Positions 34,557 through 42,806 of a stretch of 64,000 bases of DNA are shown in pieces; positions within the stretch are counted from its first letter, which is position 1, and every line of letters begins with the position of its first letter. The position numbers were made by a program, and so were the translations under genes. This DNA comes from Cognatishimia sp. F0-27. GTDB lineage: Bacteria > Pseudomonadota > Alphaproteobacteria > Rhodobacterales > Rhodobacteraceae. The DNA is taken from positions 1 through 64,000 of the forward strand of contig NZ_JAFMPQ010000006.1 in assembly GCF_020667845.1 (NCBI RefSeq), written 5' to 3'. The notes below the pieces were generated by a model. That model saw nothing but the letters and a program-made list of their open reading frames with translations, was not told where the DNA came from and made no database searches.

Positions 34557-35804
34557 ATGACTGAGCTATCGCCGGAATTTGCCAAGGAAGCGCGCAAGAC
34601 CGCTCGGGGAGAAGTCCCGTTTCAAGCGGCTGACCTGTTCTACACGCGTACCGACCCGCGCGGCGTGATCGAAAGCGCCAGCATGGTGTTTCAGCGCCTT
34701 GGCGGTTTTGAGTGGGATGAGATCCTTGGCGCCCCGCACAAGCTCGTGCGGCACGCCGATATGCCCCGGGGCCTGTTTCATTTGCTCTGGGGCAGGCTGA
34801 AATCCGGGAAGCAGACCGGCTACTATGTCAAGAACATGGATGCTGACGGCCGGCACTATTGGGTCTTTGGCGTCGTTTCCCCGATCGAAGGCGGGTTCTT
34901 GTCGACGTATTTCAAGCCGTTATCTCCCTTGCGGGAAAAAGTGGAGACGATCTACGCCAAGGCACATGCCGCCGAAACGGATGGCCTCTCCCCGGAGGAC
35001 AGCGCCGCACAGATTGCGGCTGACCTCGCAGAATTGGGATATCCGACGTACGACGTGTTTCATTCGGCGGCCCTCTCCGAGGAATGGGACGCGAAAAAAA
35101 CGTATTGCGGCGACGCGCTGGATCCGCTGCAAAAGCGTTTTGTCGCCCTGTCAGCCTCTATCGCGCAAGTCCAGGCGGAAACGATGGAGATGACAGACGC
35201 GTTCAAAGCGATCCGGACCGTCCCCCTCAACATGAGGATCATTGCGTCGCGCTTGGAAAACGCAGGGGGGCCTATCTCGGCCATCTCCGTCAATTACAGC
35301 CAGATGCTTGAAGAGATGTCGACATGGGTCAAGACGTTTGTTGACGGCGAGGAGAGTGTCTTCGCACTGATCCGGAACGCAATTCTGCGGGTCCAGTTTC
35401 TCGGCTTTGCCTCTGCGCTCTATGGGGAGATGCAAGCCGCCCTGAAGAAAGAAGAGTTCTCCGAAGAGGTGGGTGTCGACGCGGAAGCGGAGGTTGTGGC
35501 GCTGCAATCGTTGACCGAAGAGTTCATGCAAGAGACTCGCAAAGCGCTTACGCGCGTGGAAACGGAGGCGGGGCGCCTCGGACGCTCGGTGCTCGACATG
35601 AAGCGCTATGTCACCGGGCTGAGTTCGACACGCATGATGTGCAAGATCGAGAGCGCCTCGCTGTCCAATTCCGGAACGGCCTTGACCGGTATCGTCGATC
35701 AGCTCGACGCTTGTCAGGATGAAATCGAGGAGCGGCTTGCACGGATCGTGGATCAGAATGCAGTGATACAGAGCCATACGGCGATGCTGCGAACCCTGAT
35801 CTGA
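34557..35804 (+). CDS. Soluble PAS-domain chemoreceptor-like signalling protein
   Basis: A 415-residue protein without membrane helices. Residues about 20-120 are an Aer-type PAS domain: FYTRTDPRGVIESAS, then LVRHADMPRGLFHLLWGRL and a GYYVKNMDADGRHYWVFG segment. The remainder is a long helical, coiled-coil-like region. Its segment IRTVPLNMRIIASRLENAGG echoes the hairpin tip of methyl-accepting proteins but is too diverged for me to call it a working CheW/CheA contact site. The start is ATG at 34557. No chemotaxis genes are nearby. It probably senses redox or a small ligand. Confidence 0.75.
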   Translation: MTELSPEFAKEARKTARGEVPFQAADLFYTRTDPRGVIESASMVFQRLGGFEWDEILGAPHKLVRHADMPRGLFHLLWGRLKSGKQTGYYVKNMDADGRHYWVFGVVSPIEGGFLSTYFKPLSPLREKVETIYAKAHAAETDGLSPEDSAAQIAADLAELGYPTYDVFHSAALSEEWDAKKTYCGDALDPLQKRFVALSASIAQVQAETMEMTDAFKAIRTVPLNMRIIASRLENAGGPISAISVNYSQMLEEMSTWVKTFVDGEESVFALIRNAILRVQFLGFASALYGEMQAALKKEEFSEEVGVDAEAEVVALQSLTEEFMQETRKALTRVETEAGRLGRSVLDMKRYVTGLSSTRMMCKIESASLSNSGTALTGIVDQLDACQDEIEERLARIVDQNAVIQSHTAMLRTLI

Positions 35805-35893
35805 CGAGGGCAGAGCCTGAACCGGAAGGAGCTTTCCATTTTTGCGCAGCGTTGGCCACCGATCCGCGTTTGGCTGCAATGGGCAGCGCAAAG

Positions 35894-35922
35894 AAAAACC
35901 GTGCGACCATAAGGGCGCACGG
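35894..35922 (-). terminator. Rho-independent terminator after ilvE
   Basis: A 7-bp stem CCGTGCG (35899-35905) / CGCACGG (35916-35922). On the minus strand it runs into five T residues (35898-35894). It lies 114 bp after the ilvE stop. Confidence 0.7.
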
Positions 35923-35994
35923 TGAATCGAGGATCAGCGGGAAAGGGATAGTTTCCGTCACACGCTTTCACGTCAGCAAGGATACTGGCGTTCC

Positions 35995-36009
35995 TGTCCG
36001 GAGCGGACA
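35995..36009. promoter_or_regulatory. TGTCCG-N3-CGGACA palindrome downstream of ilvE
   Basis: A perfect dyad TGTCCG-GAG-CGGACA starting 41 bp beyond the ilvE stop. It has the same half-sites and 3-nt spacing as the ilvE/petP intergenic palindrome at 36947-36971. It could be a second operator for the same regulator. Confidence 0.45.
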
Positions 36010-36035
36010 CATGCGTCGCTCTCCCAAGCGGCGAC

Positions 36036-36908
36036 TCAGCTGCGCACGAGCTTCTCGTAACCGTCCGAGATATCCCGTGTAAGCGCGCCGACTTCGAATG
36101 AAAATTCGCCGATCTTTCCGACCGGTGTAACCTCGGCGGCTGTGCCGGTCAGCCAGCATTGCTCGAAGCTTTCGAGTTCCTCGGGCATGATGTGGCGTTC
36201 GTGAACCTTGATCTGCCGTTCTTTCAGCATCGTCAGCACGGTCTGGCGCGTCAAACCATTCAGGAAGCAATCCGGGGTCGGCGTGTGCACTTCGCCATCC
36301 TTGACAAAGAAGATATTGGCGCCGGTGGCTTCCGCCACGTAACCGCGATAGTCGAACATCATTGCGTCCGAGCAACCCTTGGCCTCGGCCTCGTGCTTTG
36401 CCATCGTGCAGATCATGTAAAGACCGGCGGCCTTGGCGTGGCTGGGCGCGGTTTCCGGCGACGGGCGCTTCCATTTGGCGATATCGAGCTTCGCGCCCTT
36501 CATCTTGGCATCGCCGTAATAATTGCCCCATTCCCATGCCGCGATGGCAAGGCGGACCGGGTTGCGCTTGGACGCAACACCCATGTCTTCGCCGGCGCCG
36601 CGCCAGGCGACGGCGCGCACATAGGCATCGGAAAACCCGTTTGCCTTCAGAACGGCTTCTTTCGCGGTTTCGATTTCGTCGACCGTGTAGGGGATGTCGA
36701 AATCGAGTTGTGAAGCGGAAAAATGCAGCCTCTCGGAATGCTTGCGCGACAAGAAGATCTTGCCGTTATACGCGCGCTCCCCCTCGAAAACCGAACTGGC
36801 GTAATGCAGGCCGTGGGTCAGCACATGGACGTTGGCAGCGCGCCAGTCCACCATTGTGCCATCCATCCAGATCATTCCGTCCCGATCGTCATAGGCTCCC
36901 TCAGCCAT
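36036..36908 (-). CDS. ilvE: Branched-chain amino acid aminotransferase
   Basis: A 290-residue fold type IV PLP aminotransferase that makes or degrades Leu, Ile and Val. It has VLTHGLHYASSVFEGERAY, a KAAGLYMICTMAKHEA region, and the PLP-contact block YVAEATGANIFFVKDGE with TPTPDCFLNGLTRQ following. ATG at 36908 (six bases after AGGGAG) is preferred over the ATG two codons earlier. It is divergent from the petPR pair, with a palindrome in the intergenic space. Confidence 0.94.
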   Translation of the reverse strand: MAEGAYDDRDGMIWMDGTMVDWRAANVHVLTHGLHYASSVFEGERAYNGKIFLSRKHSERLHFSASQLDFDIPYTVDEIETAKEAVLKANGFSDAYVRAVAWRGAGEDMGVASKRNPVRLAIAAWEWGNYYGDAKMKGAKLDIAKWKRPSPETAPSHAKAAGLYMICTMAKHEAEAKGCSDAMMFDYRGYVAEATGANIFFVKDGEVHTPTPDCFLNGLTRQTVLTMLKERQIKVHERHIMPEELESFEQCWLTGTAAEVTPVGKIGEFSFEVGALTRDISDGYEKLVRS

Positions 36909-36946
36909 GGTCATCTCCCTCAGACGCGGTTTTCGATTATTGCGCA

Positions 36947-36971
36947 TTTTACGTCCGAAACGGACATAAAA
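36947..36971. promoter_or_regulatory. Probable MarR-type operator between ilvE and petP
   Basis: Arms TTTTACGTCCG (36947-36957) and CGGACATAAAA (36961-36971) match in 10 of 11 positions around an AAA spacer. MarR proteins bind such dyads, and the adjacent petP-like gene encodes one, so autoregulation and control of ilvE are likely. Confidence 0.6.
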
Positions 36972-37068
36972 TTACACGATTGATGGGATTCGCTATCAAT
37001 TCCGTCTTGGAATGTCAACAAGGCTGACGTAATGTAGGCAAAACGGTCCAGACACAGCCGGAGGGCGC

Positions 37069-37599
37069 ATGGCCGAAGGGGACAGACGATTGGAGCCGCG
37101 GATGCGCGCTCCCGCAAGTGGCGAAACTCTGCTCTACCTGACCGACGAGCAGTTGCGGCAGGGCGCGGAGGCCATGTTTTTTGCCTATCGCGGGTTCACG
37201 GCAGACCCTGATCGCATACTGGCCACCCTCAGCTATGGCCGCGCACACCATCGCGCGCTGCATTTCATCAATGGCGCGCCGGGCACCACTGTCAATAATC
37301 TGCTCGCAACGCTTGGCGTGACCAAACAATCGCTCAACCGGGTGCTGCGCACCCTGATCGAGGACGGGCTGGTGGAGAGCCGTGTCGGGCGTGTGGACAA
37401 GCGCGAGCGGCACCTTTTCCTGACCGAAGAAGGAAAGGCGCTCGAACGGGAGCTTGGCGACGCCCAAAGGGCGCGCATGCGCGCGGCTTACAAACAAGCC
37501 GGTCCAGAGGCCGTGGCCGGGTTTCGGCGGGTTCTTGAAGCGATGATGGATCCCGATATGCGCAGGCAATATCAAAGCCTCAGGGAGGGCCGCGGATGA
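37069..37599 (+). CDS. petP: MarR-family regulator, PetP-like
   Basis: A 176-residue winged helix regulator with the MarR layout. A dimer helix precedes the DNA-binding region NNLLATLGVTKQSLNRVLRT, followed by the wing LVESRVGRVDKRERHLFLTEEG. The pairing with an overlapping OmpR-type response regulator gene (ATGA overlap at 37596-37599) is the arrangement of petP-petR in Rhodobacter capsulatus, which is why I use the symbol. In that species petR is required for photosynthetic and respiratory growth and lies near the cytochrome bc1 genes; those are not in this window. ATG at 37069 follows GAGGG. Confidence 0.82.
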   Translation: MAEGDRRLEPRMRAPASGETLLYLTDEQLRQGAEAMFFAYRGFTADPDRILATLSYGRAHHRALHFINGAPGTTVNNLLATLGVTKQSLNRVLRTLIEDGLVESRVGRVDKRERHLFLTEEGKALERELGDAQRARMRAAYKQAGPEAVAGFRRVLEAMMDPDMRRQYQSLREGRG

Positions 37600-38297
37600 C
37601 GGATCCGGATGCACATCTTCTGATCGTCGACGATGACGAACGTATCCGGGTTCTGCTTCAGAAGTTTCTGATCCGGAATGGATTTCTGGTCAGCGCCGCG
37701 CGGGATGCAGCCCATGCGCGCCGCATCCTGTCCGGGCTGGATTTCGACATGATTGTCCTCGATGTCATGATGCCGGGTGAAGATGGCGTCAGCCTGACCC
37801 GCGCGATCCGCGAAACCTCCACCACGCCGATCCTGCTCCTGACGGCGCGGGCCGAGGCAGAGGACCGTATCGCTGGCCTAGAGGCCGGTGCGGATGACTA
37901 CCTCGCCAAACCCTTTGAACCCAAGGAATTGCTGCTGCGTATCAACGCGATCCTCCGTCGCATGCCCGAGGCTCAGGTCGATTCTGCGCAGCCCAAGCTG
38001 CTGTCCCTTGGCGATGTGCGTTATGACATCGAGCGGGGCGAGCTTTGGCGCGGGGAGGATCTCGTGCGGCTCACGGCCACGGAGAGCCACCTCATGCGCA
38101 TCTTTTCTGCCCGCCCCGGCGAGGCGCTCAGCCGGTCAAAGCTGGTGGAGCAATTGGGGCGCGACAAGGGGCAAGCGCAAGAACGCGCCGTCGACGTGCA
38201 AATCACGCGGCTGCGGCGCAAACTCGAAACGGATCCGAAACAACCGCGCTATCTCCAGACGGTGAGAGGCGCGGGCTACATGCTGGCACCGGACTGA
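37596..38297 (+). CDS. petR: OmpR-family response regulator, PetR-like
   Basis: A 233-residue regulator. The receiver shows DDDE at residues 12-15, phospho-acceptor Asp in IVLDVMMPGEDG, and the Lys in YLAKPFEP. The C-terminal DNA-binding domain shows LTATESHLMRIFSARPGEAL and AVDVQITRLRRKLETDP. It overlaps the MarR-type gene by four bases, so the two are translationally coupled. No kinase gene is adjacent. The PetR identity rests on the pairing and overall resemblance. Confidence 0.85.
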   Translation: MTDPDAHLLIVDDDERIRVLLQKFLIRNGFLVSAARDAAHARRILSGLDFDMIVLDVMMPGEDGVSLTRAIRETSTTPILLLTARAEAEDRIAGLEAGADDYLAKPFEPKELLLRINAILRRMPEAQVDSAQPKLLSLGDVRYDIERGELWRGEDLVRLTATESHLMRIFSARPGEALSRSKLVEQLGRDKGQAQERAVDVQITRLRRKLETDPKQPRYLQTVRGAGYMLAPD

Positions 38298-38321
38298 GTG
38301 GCCTTTTGCCCGTGTCAGGGG

Positions 38322-39350
38322 CTAGCGTTCTGCGGTCTCTGACCGGAACAGCCCGCCAAGCGCGCCGCGCACGATGCCGCGCGCAGACGGGCGCTCGAGC
38401 GCAGAGAAGGGCAGGGGGCGGCACACCTCCATCGTGGCGACACCCACACGCGCGGTCAGGGCCCCGTTCACGAGCCCCTCGCCGAAGCGGCGCGAGAGCT
38501 TTCCCAGCAGACCGCCGCCCAACACGGGCTCCAGCATGTCATCGCCCACGGCAACTGCCCCTGTGGCCACCAGATGCGCCATGACGGCCCGCGTCAGCCG
38601 CCATGTTCCGAGTGTTCCGGATCGCCCGCCATAGATTTCCGCAACCCGGCGGATCATGCGCAGATTGGCGCCGAACGCCGCGGCGACATCGGCAAAGGCG
38701 AGCGGGACCAGCGCGGTGACTGTGGCAACCTGGCGTGCGGCGGCTTCCACTTCGCGTCGGGCCGCGCTGTCCAGCTGCGCGAGCAGTTCGCGTTCGGTCA
38801 GATCGAGAAGCGCGGGCGCATCGAACACCTCGGCTTCGCGCTCCGCCAGCCGTTCACGGCCCCAGCGCGTGTCGTCGCGACTACGGTAGAGCGCGACCAG
38901 CTTGCCTGAAACCTCCCGTGCGGCGGTGAGATCTTCGTCCGCGCGGGCCTGTGCGGCGGCGTGATGAAGGCTGTCGATCTGGGCGAGACGGGAAAACGCG
39001 GCAATTTCCTTGATGGCGATGAGCACCATGACAAGCACAAAGGCCGCGATCAGCCCGGACACCGCCCAGCCGAGAACCGGATTGGTGGCGACAAGGCCCG
39101 CTGCAAAATTCCACGCGCTGATCGAAGCAATCGTGCCGATCAGCGCAACCAGCAAGCGCCAGAACCATCGTGCGAGCATCGAGGGCTGGCGCGCGGTCAA
39201 CGCGGCAACAGTGGCCATGGCCTGCCCCTGCGGCGCGGCCTGATCGTCCAGATCCGGAATCGCCGGCGCCTCGGCAGGGGATGGGCCTTCATCCGCGTCG
39301 CCCAGTTCGATCAGAACCGGACCGTTGCGGCAGTTTGGATCATCGCTCAT
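38322..39350 (-). CDS. YcjF-type (TIGR01620/DUF697) membrane protein
   Basis: A 342-residue inner-membrane protein. Two adjacent helices lie at about residues 62-115 (WFWRLLVALIGTIASISAW; VSGLIAAFVLVMVLIAIKEI), then a cytoplasmic helical DUF697 region with ALVPLAFADVAAAFGANLRM and a C-terminal glycine-rich stretch. YcjF is the usual partner of YcjX, encoded just upstream here; the pair is linked to envelope stress in enterobacteria. ATG at 39350 overlaps the GNAT gene by 11 bp. Confidence 0.85.
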   Translation of the reverse strand: MSDDPNCRNGPVLIELGDADEGPSPAEAPAIPDLDDQAAPQGQAMATVAALTARQPSMLARWFWRLLVALIGTIASISAWNFAAGLVATNPVLGWAVSGLIAAFVLVMVLIAIKEIAAFSRLAQIDSLHHAAAQARADEDLTAAREVSGKLVALYRSRDDTRWGRERLAEREAEVFDAPALLDLTERELLAQLDSAARREVEAAARQVATVTALVPLAFADVAAAFGANLRMIRRVAEIYGGRSGTLGTWRLTRAVMAHLVATGAVAVGDDMLEPVLGGGLLGKLSRRFGEGLVNGALTARVGVATMEVCRPLPFSALERPSARGIVRGALGGLFRSETAER

Positions 39351-39879
39351 TGTGCGTTCCTTCGAGGCTTTGCGCGGCGCCGAGATTGGCTGGTGCGGCA
39401 CCCTGTTGGCTGGAGTCAGGAGCCGAGACGGTCGAAGCGGACTCCCAAACGTAGCGCCTGTCGGCGATCCCTTCGTCATTGGTGCTGCCGTCGCCGCGCT
39501 CGACAAGGACGAACCCGGCACGTTCATAGAACCGCTGCGCGCCGTGGTTGGCCTCGAAGGTCCAGAGCTCGAGCGTGTCACTCGCGGCCTGCGCATCCGC
39601 CAGAAGGGTCTGGCCCAATCCGCACCGCTGCTGCTCCGGCGCGATGTAGAGCGCGTGGACAAAATGGTTTTCCCGCGCGAGAAACCCGACCACCTGCCGC
39701 GAAACACAGGCCACGCGGACCCAACCGCGGTCGATCAGGCCGGCGGCATGCGCCAGATCTTCGGCGCGTGTATGCACACGGGGCATCCATTCGGTATCGT
39801 CGATGAAGCGTGTGAGGATTTCCCCGACAGCGCCGGCATCGAGCGGTTTCGCATCGCGTATTTCGAGTGCGGCCGTCAC
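39340..39879 (-). CDS. GNAT-family N-acetyltransferase
   Basis: A 179-residue acetyltransferase. Strand and helix order match GNAT: IRDAKPLDAGAVGEIL at the start, HALYIAPEQQRCGLGQTLLA with an acetyl-CoA pyrophosphate loop of form QxxGxG, and GAQRFYERAGFVLVERG. The C-terminal ~35 residues (Ala/Ser/Gln-rich) look like a non-conserved tail. It overlaps ycjX upstream (ATGA, 39876-39879) and ycjF downstream, so it is embedded in that operon. The substrate is unknown. Confidence 0.88.
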   Translation of the reverse strand: MTAALEIRDAKPLDAGAVGEILTRFIDDTEWMPRVHTRAEDLAHAAGLIDRGWVRVACVSRQVVGFLARENHFVHALYIAPEQQRCGLGQTLLADAQAASDTLELWTFEANHGAQRFYERAGFVLVERGDGSTNDEGIADRRYVWESASTVSAPDSSQQGAAPANLGAAQSLEGTHNER

Positions 39880-41291
39880 AGCCGGTCTCCGATCAGGAAC
39901 TGCGCGGCGCGGTCAAGGCGGATATGGGGCGGCCCCTCACCCGGTTTGCGGGACAGCCGTGCAGGCGCAAAACGCATCACCTGATAATCCGCATCGAGCC
40001 ACCGTTCCGCCCCGTTGCGCGCGGGCGTCAGCAAATGCGCGGGATCCTCGGGCAATTCACCGGGATAAAACGCCGCCTGTTTTCCGCTGCCAAGCAACGT
40101 CCCGCGTACCACGTCGAGCGTGCGCCCCTCATGGGTCATGCGCTCCTCGGTGGTTGCGCGGTAGGCGGCCAGTGCAAGGGCTTGCGTCTCTGCCCCGGCA
40201 AACCGCGCCCGGTCGCGCGCGTCGCGCATGAGCGCATCCATGATGGCCGCGAGACGGGGATGCTGCGTGTGGTGCAGGTGGTCCGCCTTTGTGGCGGCGA
40301 ACAGGATTTTTTCGACCCGTTTGCCGAGCAGAAGCTTGCTGAGAAACGCGTTGGCACCGGGGCGGAAGGCGCCAAGAATATCGGCCATGGTCTGGCGCAG
40401 GTCCTCCACCGCGCGCGGCCCGGCATGGATCGCACCAAGCGCATCCACGAGCACGACCTGTCTGTCTATCCGGCTGAAATGGTCGCGGAAGAACGGTTTC
40501 ACCACGCGCGCCTTATAGGCTTCGAACCGGCGTTCCATTTCGCGCCACAAAGACCGGCGCGGCGCGTTGTCCAGAGGCGGCAAGGGCGCAAAGGTCAGCA
40601 CGGGCGACCCTGCGAGGTCTCCGGGCAAAAGGAACCGACCCGGTGAGCAATCCGAGAACCCGGCCTCCCGCGCGGCATCGAGCGCGGCAGTATATTGCGC
40701 CGCCAACCCTTTCGCGCGCGTTTCGTCAATGGGTTGTGTCGCGTCCTCGGCCTGCGCCATGGCGATGAAGTCGGGTCCGTCCGGGCGCAAGGCGAGACGC
40801 TCCAGCATATCGCGGGACCAATCGGTATAGCTCTTGTCGAGCAAGCCCAGATCGAGCAGCCATTCCCCGGGATAGTCGACAATATCGAGATGGATCACGC
40901 GCGGTCCCTGCAGGCCCGCCAGAAGCCCGTTGGGGCGGATCTTCATGGACAGACGCAGCTCGGATATGGCGCGGGTGCTGTCCGGCCAACGCGGTTCACG
41001 GGCGGAAAGGGCGGCAAGATGCGCCTCGTAGTCGAAGCGGGGGATCGTGTCGTCGGGTTGCGGCTGGAGGAAGGCGGTCAGGATCCGGTTTTCCGATTCC
41101 GCCAGCAGTTGCGGCATCCGTCCCCGATCCATCAGGTTGGCAATCAGGGAGGTGATGAAAACCGTCTTCCCCGCCCGCGACAGCCCCGTGACCCCAAGGC
41201 GGATCGTGGGCTCCACAAAGGTCTCGGAGAGCGCGCCCGTCACATTCTCAACGCTGCGGGTGAGCGTGTCGGCAATCGTTCCAATGACCAA
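39876..41291 (-). CDS. YcjX-family P-loop NTPase
   Basis: A 471-residue protein with an unusual Walker A, GLSRAGKT, near residue 40. Its conserved YcjX features include the [14 protein letters not shown] block, [11 protein letters not shown] and [11 protein letters not shown]. YcjX is a GTP-binding stress protein of the DUF463 family, often in an operon with ycjF as here. There is no ATG at the family N-terminus; TTG at 41291 with AAGGA seven bases upstream gives [17 protein letters not shown] and the usual length. Confidence 0.9.
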   Translation of the reverse strand: MVIGTIADTLTRSVENVTGALSETFVEPTIRLGVTGLSRAGKTVFITSLIANLMDRGRMPQLLAESENRILTAFLQPQPDDTIPRFDYEAHLAALSAREPRWPDSTRAISELRLSMKIRPNGLLAGLQGPRVIHLDIVDYPGEWLLDLGLLDKSYTDWSRDMLERLALRPDGPDFIAMAQAEDATQPIDETRAKGLAAQYTAALDAAREAGFSDCSPGRFLLPGDLAGSPVLTFAPLPPLDNAPRRSLWREMERRFEAYKARVVKPFFRDHFSRIDRQVVLVDALGAIHAGPRAVEDLRQTMADILGAFRPGANAFLSKLLLGKRVEKILFAATKADHLHHTQHPRLAAIMDALMRDARDRARFAGAETQALALAAYRATTEERMTHEGRTLDVVRGTLLGSGKQAAFYPGELPEDPAHLLTPARNGAERWLDADYQVMRFAPARLSRKPGEGPPHIRLDRAAQFLIGDRL

Positions 41292-41499
41292 ACCGGCTTC
41301 CTTTCCAATCGTCTGGCCGAAGATAAGGGTGCGCGCGGCAGGAAACCAGAGGCGCGGGGAAAACTCTTGTCCGACGGCAGGTATGCGGCGGGCAGGATAT
41401 GCCGCGTGCCTGCAGCGAGCCACGCCGAGCGCGCTGCGTGCCTTGCATTGGTGCCATGCGCCATTGACCCGGCGGGCCGGGCCGCGCTACTGCGCGGCC

Positions 41500-42273
41500 A
41501 TGCCAAGATTCGCGTTACTGGTGGAATATGACGGTCGCCCGTTTGCAGGATGGCAGCGGCAGGCGGATCAGCCGTCCGTGCAAGGGGCGATAGAGGCAGC
41601 CCTGATGCGGCTTGAACCGGGGGAGATCACGATTGCGGCTGCCGGGCGGACGGATGCGGGGGTGCACGCGCGCGGTCAGGTTGCCCATGCGGACTTGCAG
41701 CGCGACTGGGATCCGTTCAGGCTTTCGGAGGCGTTGAACCATCACCTCAAGCCCGCACCGGTCGCAATCCGGGCGGCTGCGCGGGTGGCGGATGACTGGC
41801 ACGCGCGGTTTTCCGCATTGGAACGCGGCTATCTGTTTCGGATACTGGATCGCCGGGCACCGGCAACGCTGGAGGCCGGGCAGGTCTGGCACGTCAAGCA
41901 ACCGCTTGCGGTGGACAGGATGCGCGCGGCGGCGCGGCACCTCATCGGCAAGCACGATTTTACCACCTTCCGCGCGTCGATCTGTCAGGCGAAATCGCCG
42001 GTCAAGACGCTGGATGAGATACAGATCGACCGCGTTCAGGGCTTTGCTGGCCCGGAAGTGCATTTTCGTCTGCGCGCGCGGTCGTTCCTGCACAACCAGG
42101 TGCGCTCCATTGTCGGCACGCTCGAACGGGTCGGTTGTGGTGCCTGGCCCGCAGAGCGGGTGCGCGATGCGCTGGAGGCGCGCGATCGTGCTGCTTGCGG
42201 GCCGGTCTGTCCGCCAGAAGGCTTGAGCCTTGTCCATGTGCGCTACCCGCAAAACCCGTTCGCGGCGGACTGA
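41500..42273 (+). CDS. truA: tRNA pseudouridine(38-40) synthase TruA
   Basis: A 257-residue enzyme that modifies U38-U40 in the anticodon stem-loop. It has the N-terminal [15 protein letters not shown] and the catalytic Asp in [38 protein letters not shown] and [18 protein letters not shown] follow. ATG at 41500 gives the standard length. It is divergent from ycjX with 208 bp between them, and convergent with the DUF3726 gene. Confidence 0.97.
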   Translation: MPRFALLVEYDGRPFAGWQRQADQPSVQGAIEAALMRLEPGEITIAAAGRTDAGVHARGQVAHADLQRDWDPFRLSEALNHHLKPAPVAIRAAARVADDWHARFSALERGYLFRILDRRAPATLEAGQVWHVKQPLAVDRMRAAARHLIGKHDFTTFRASICQAKSPVKTLDEIQIDRVQGFAGPEVHFRLRARSFLHNQVRSIVGTLERVGCGAWPAERVRDALEARDRAACGPVCPPEGLSLVHVRYPQNPFAAD

Positions 42274-42296
42274 GACAGTCGGGAACGGGCAGGCGC

Positions 42297-42806
42297 TCAG
42301 TCGTTGTCTATATTGCCTGCACCTGCACCATGCCGGCCGCCGACGGAGGCAGGGACATAGGTTTTGGAGGCGAGCTTGGACAGCGCGCGCACCAGATCCG
42401 CGCTCGGGTCCAGTCCGGCGGGGGGCGGATCGGCGGGTGTATCGCCCGGTGCGAAGACAAGAGAATGAGTGCCATCCGCCCGTGTGGCGATGTCGAGCGA
42501 CAGGGTAACCGGTGCCAGCCGCGCATAAGCCAGTGCCAGACGTGTATCGCGGCCCAGAAGCGTCAGAGCACCGCCTTCGGGCATTTGGCTCAGGATCCGC
42601 ATGAGGTCATCGAGCACCAGAGGGAGCCGCAGGATCGGACTGTCCTTTGGCGTGGCCAGGGCTTCGAGAAGCGCGTCTTCCGGGCCGCCATGCGCCATAT
42701 GCATCACGACGGCACGTCCGAACAGGGCTGCCTGCGCAGGCGGGAAGCCCGCGCCGCGGGCGGCACGTTCAGACAGGGCCGACATTTCAGAGGCGGATCG
42801 CCTCAC
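42297..42806 (-). CDS. DUF3726 domain protein
   Basis: A 169-residue soluble protein. The N-terminal SASEMSALSERAARGAGFPP segment matches the (L)NEVExxxxKAARGAG signature of DUF3726, a family of unknown function common in Rhodobacteraceae. I prefer GTG at 42806, which overlaps the upstream stop as GTGA; ATG at 42824 is an alternative with a 22-bp overlap. It is coupled to the large unknown gene upstream, so the two probably act together. Confidence 0.75.
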   Translation of the reverse strand: MRRSASEMSALSERAARGAGFPPAQAALFGRAVVMHMAHGGPEDALLEALATPKDSPILRLPLVLDDLMRILSQMPEGGALTLLGRDTRLALAYARLAPVTLSLDIATRADGTHSLVFAPGDTPADPPPAGLDPSADLVRALSKLASKTYVPASVGGRHGAGAGNIDND

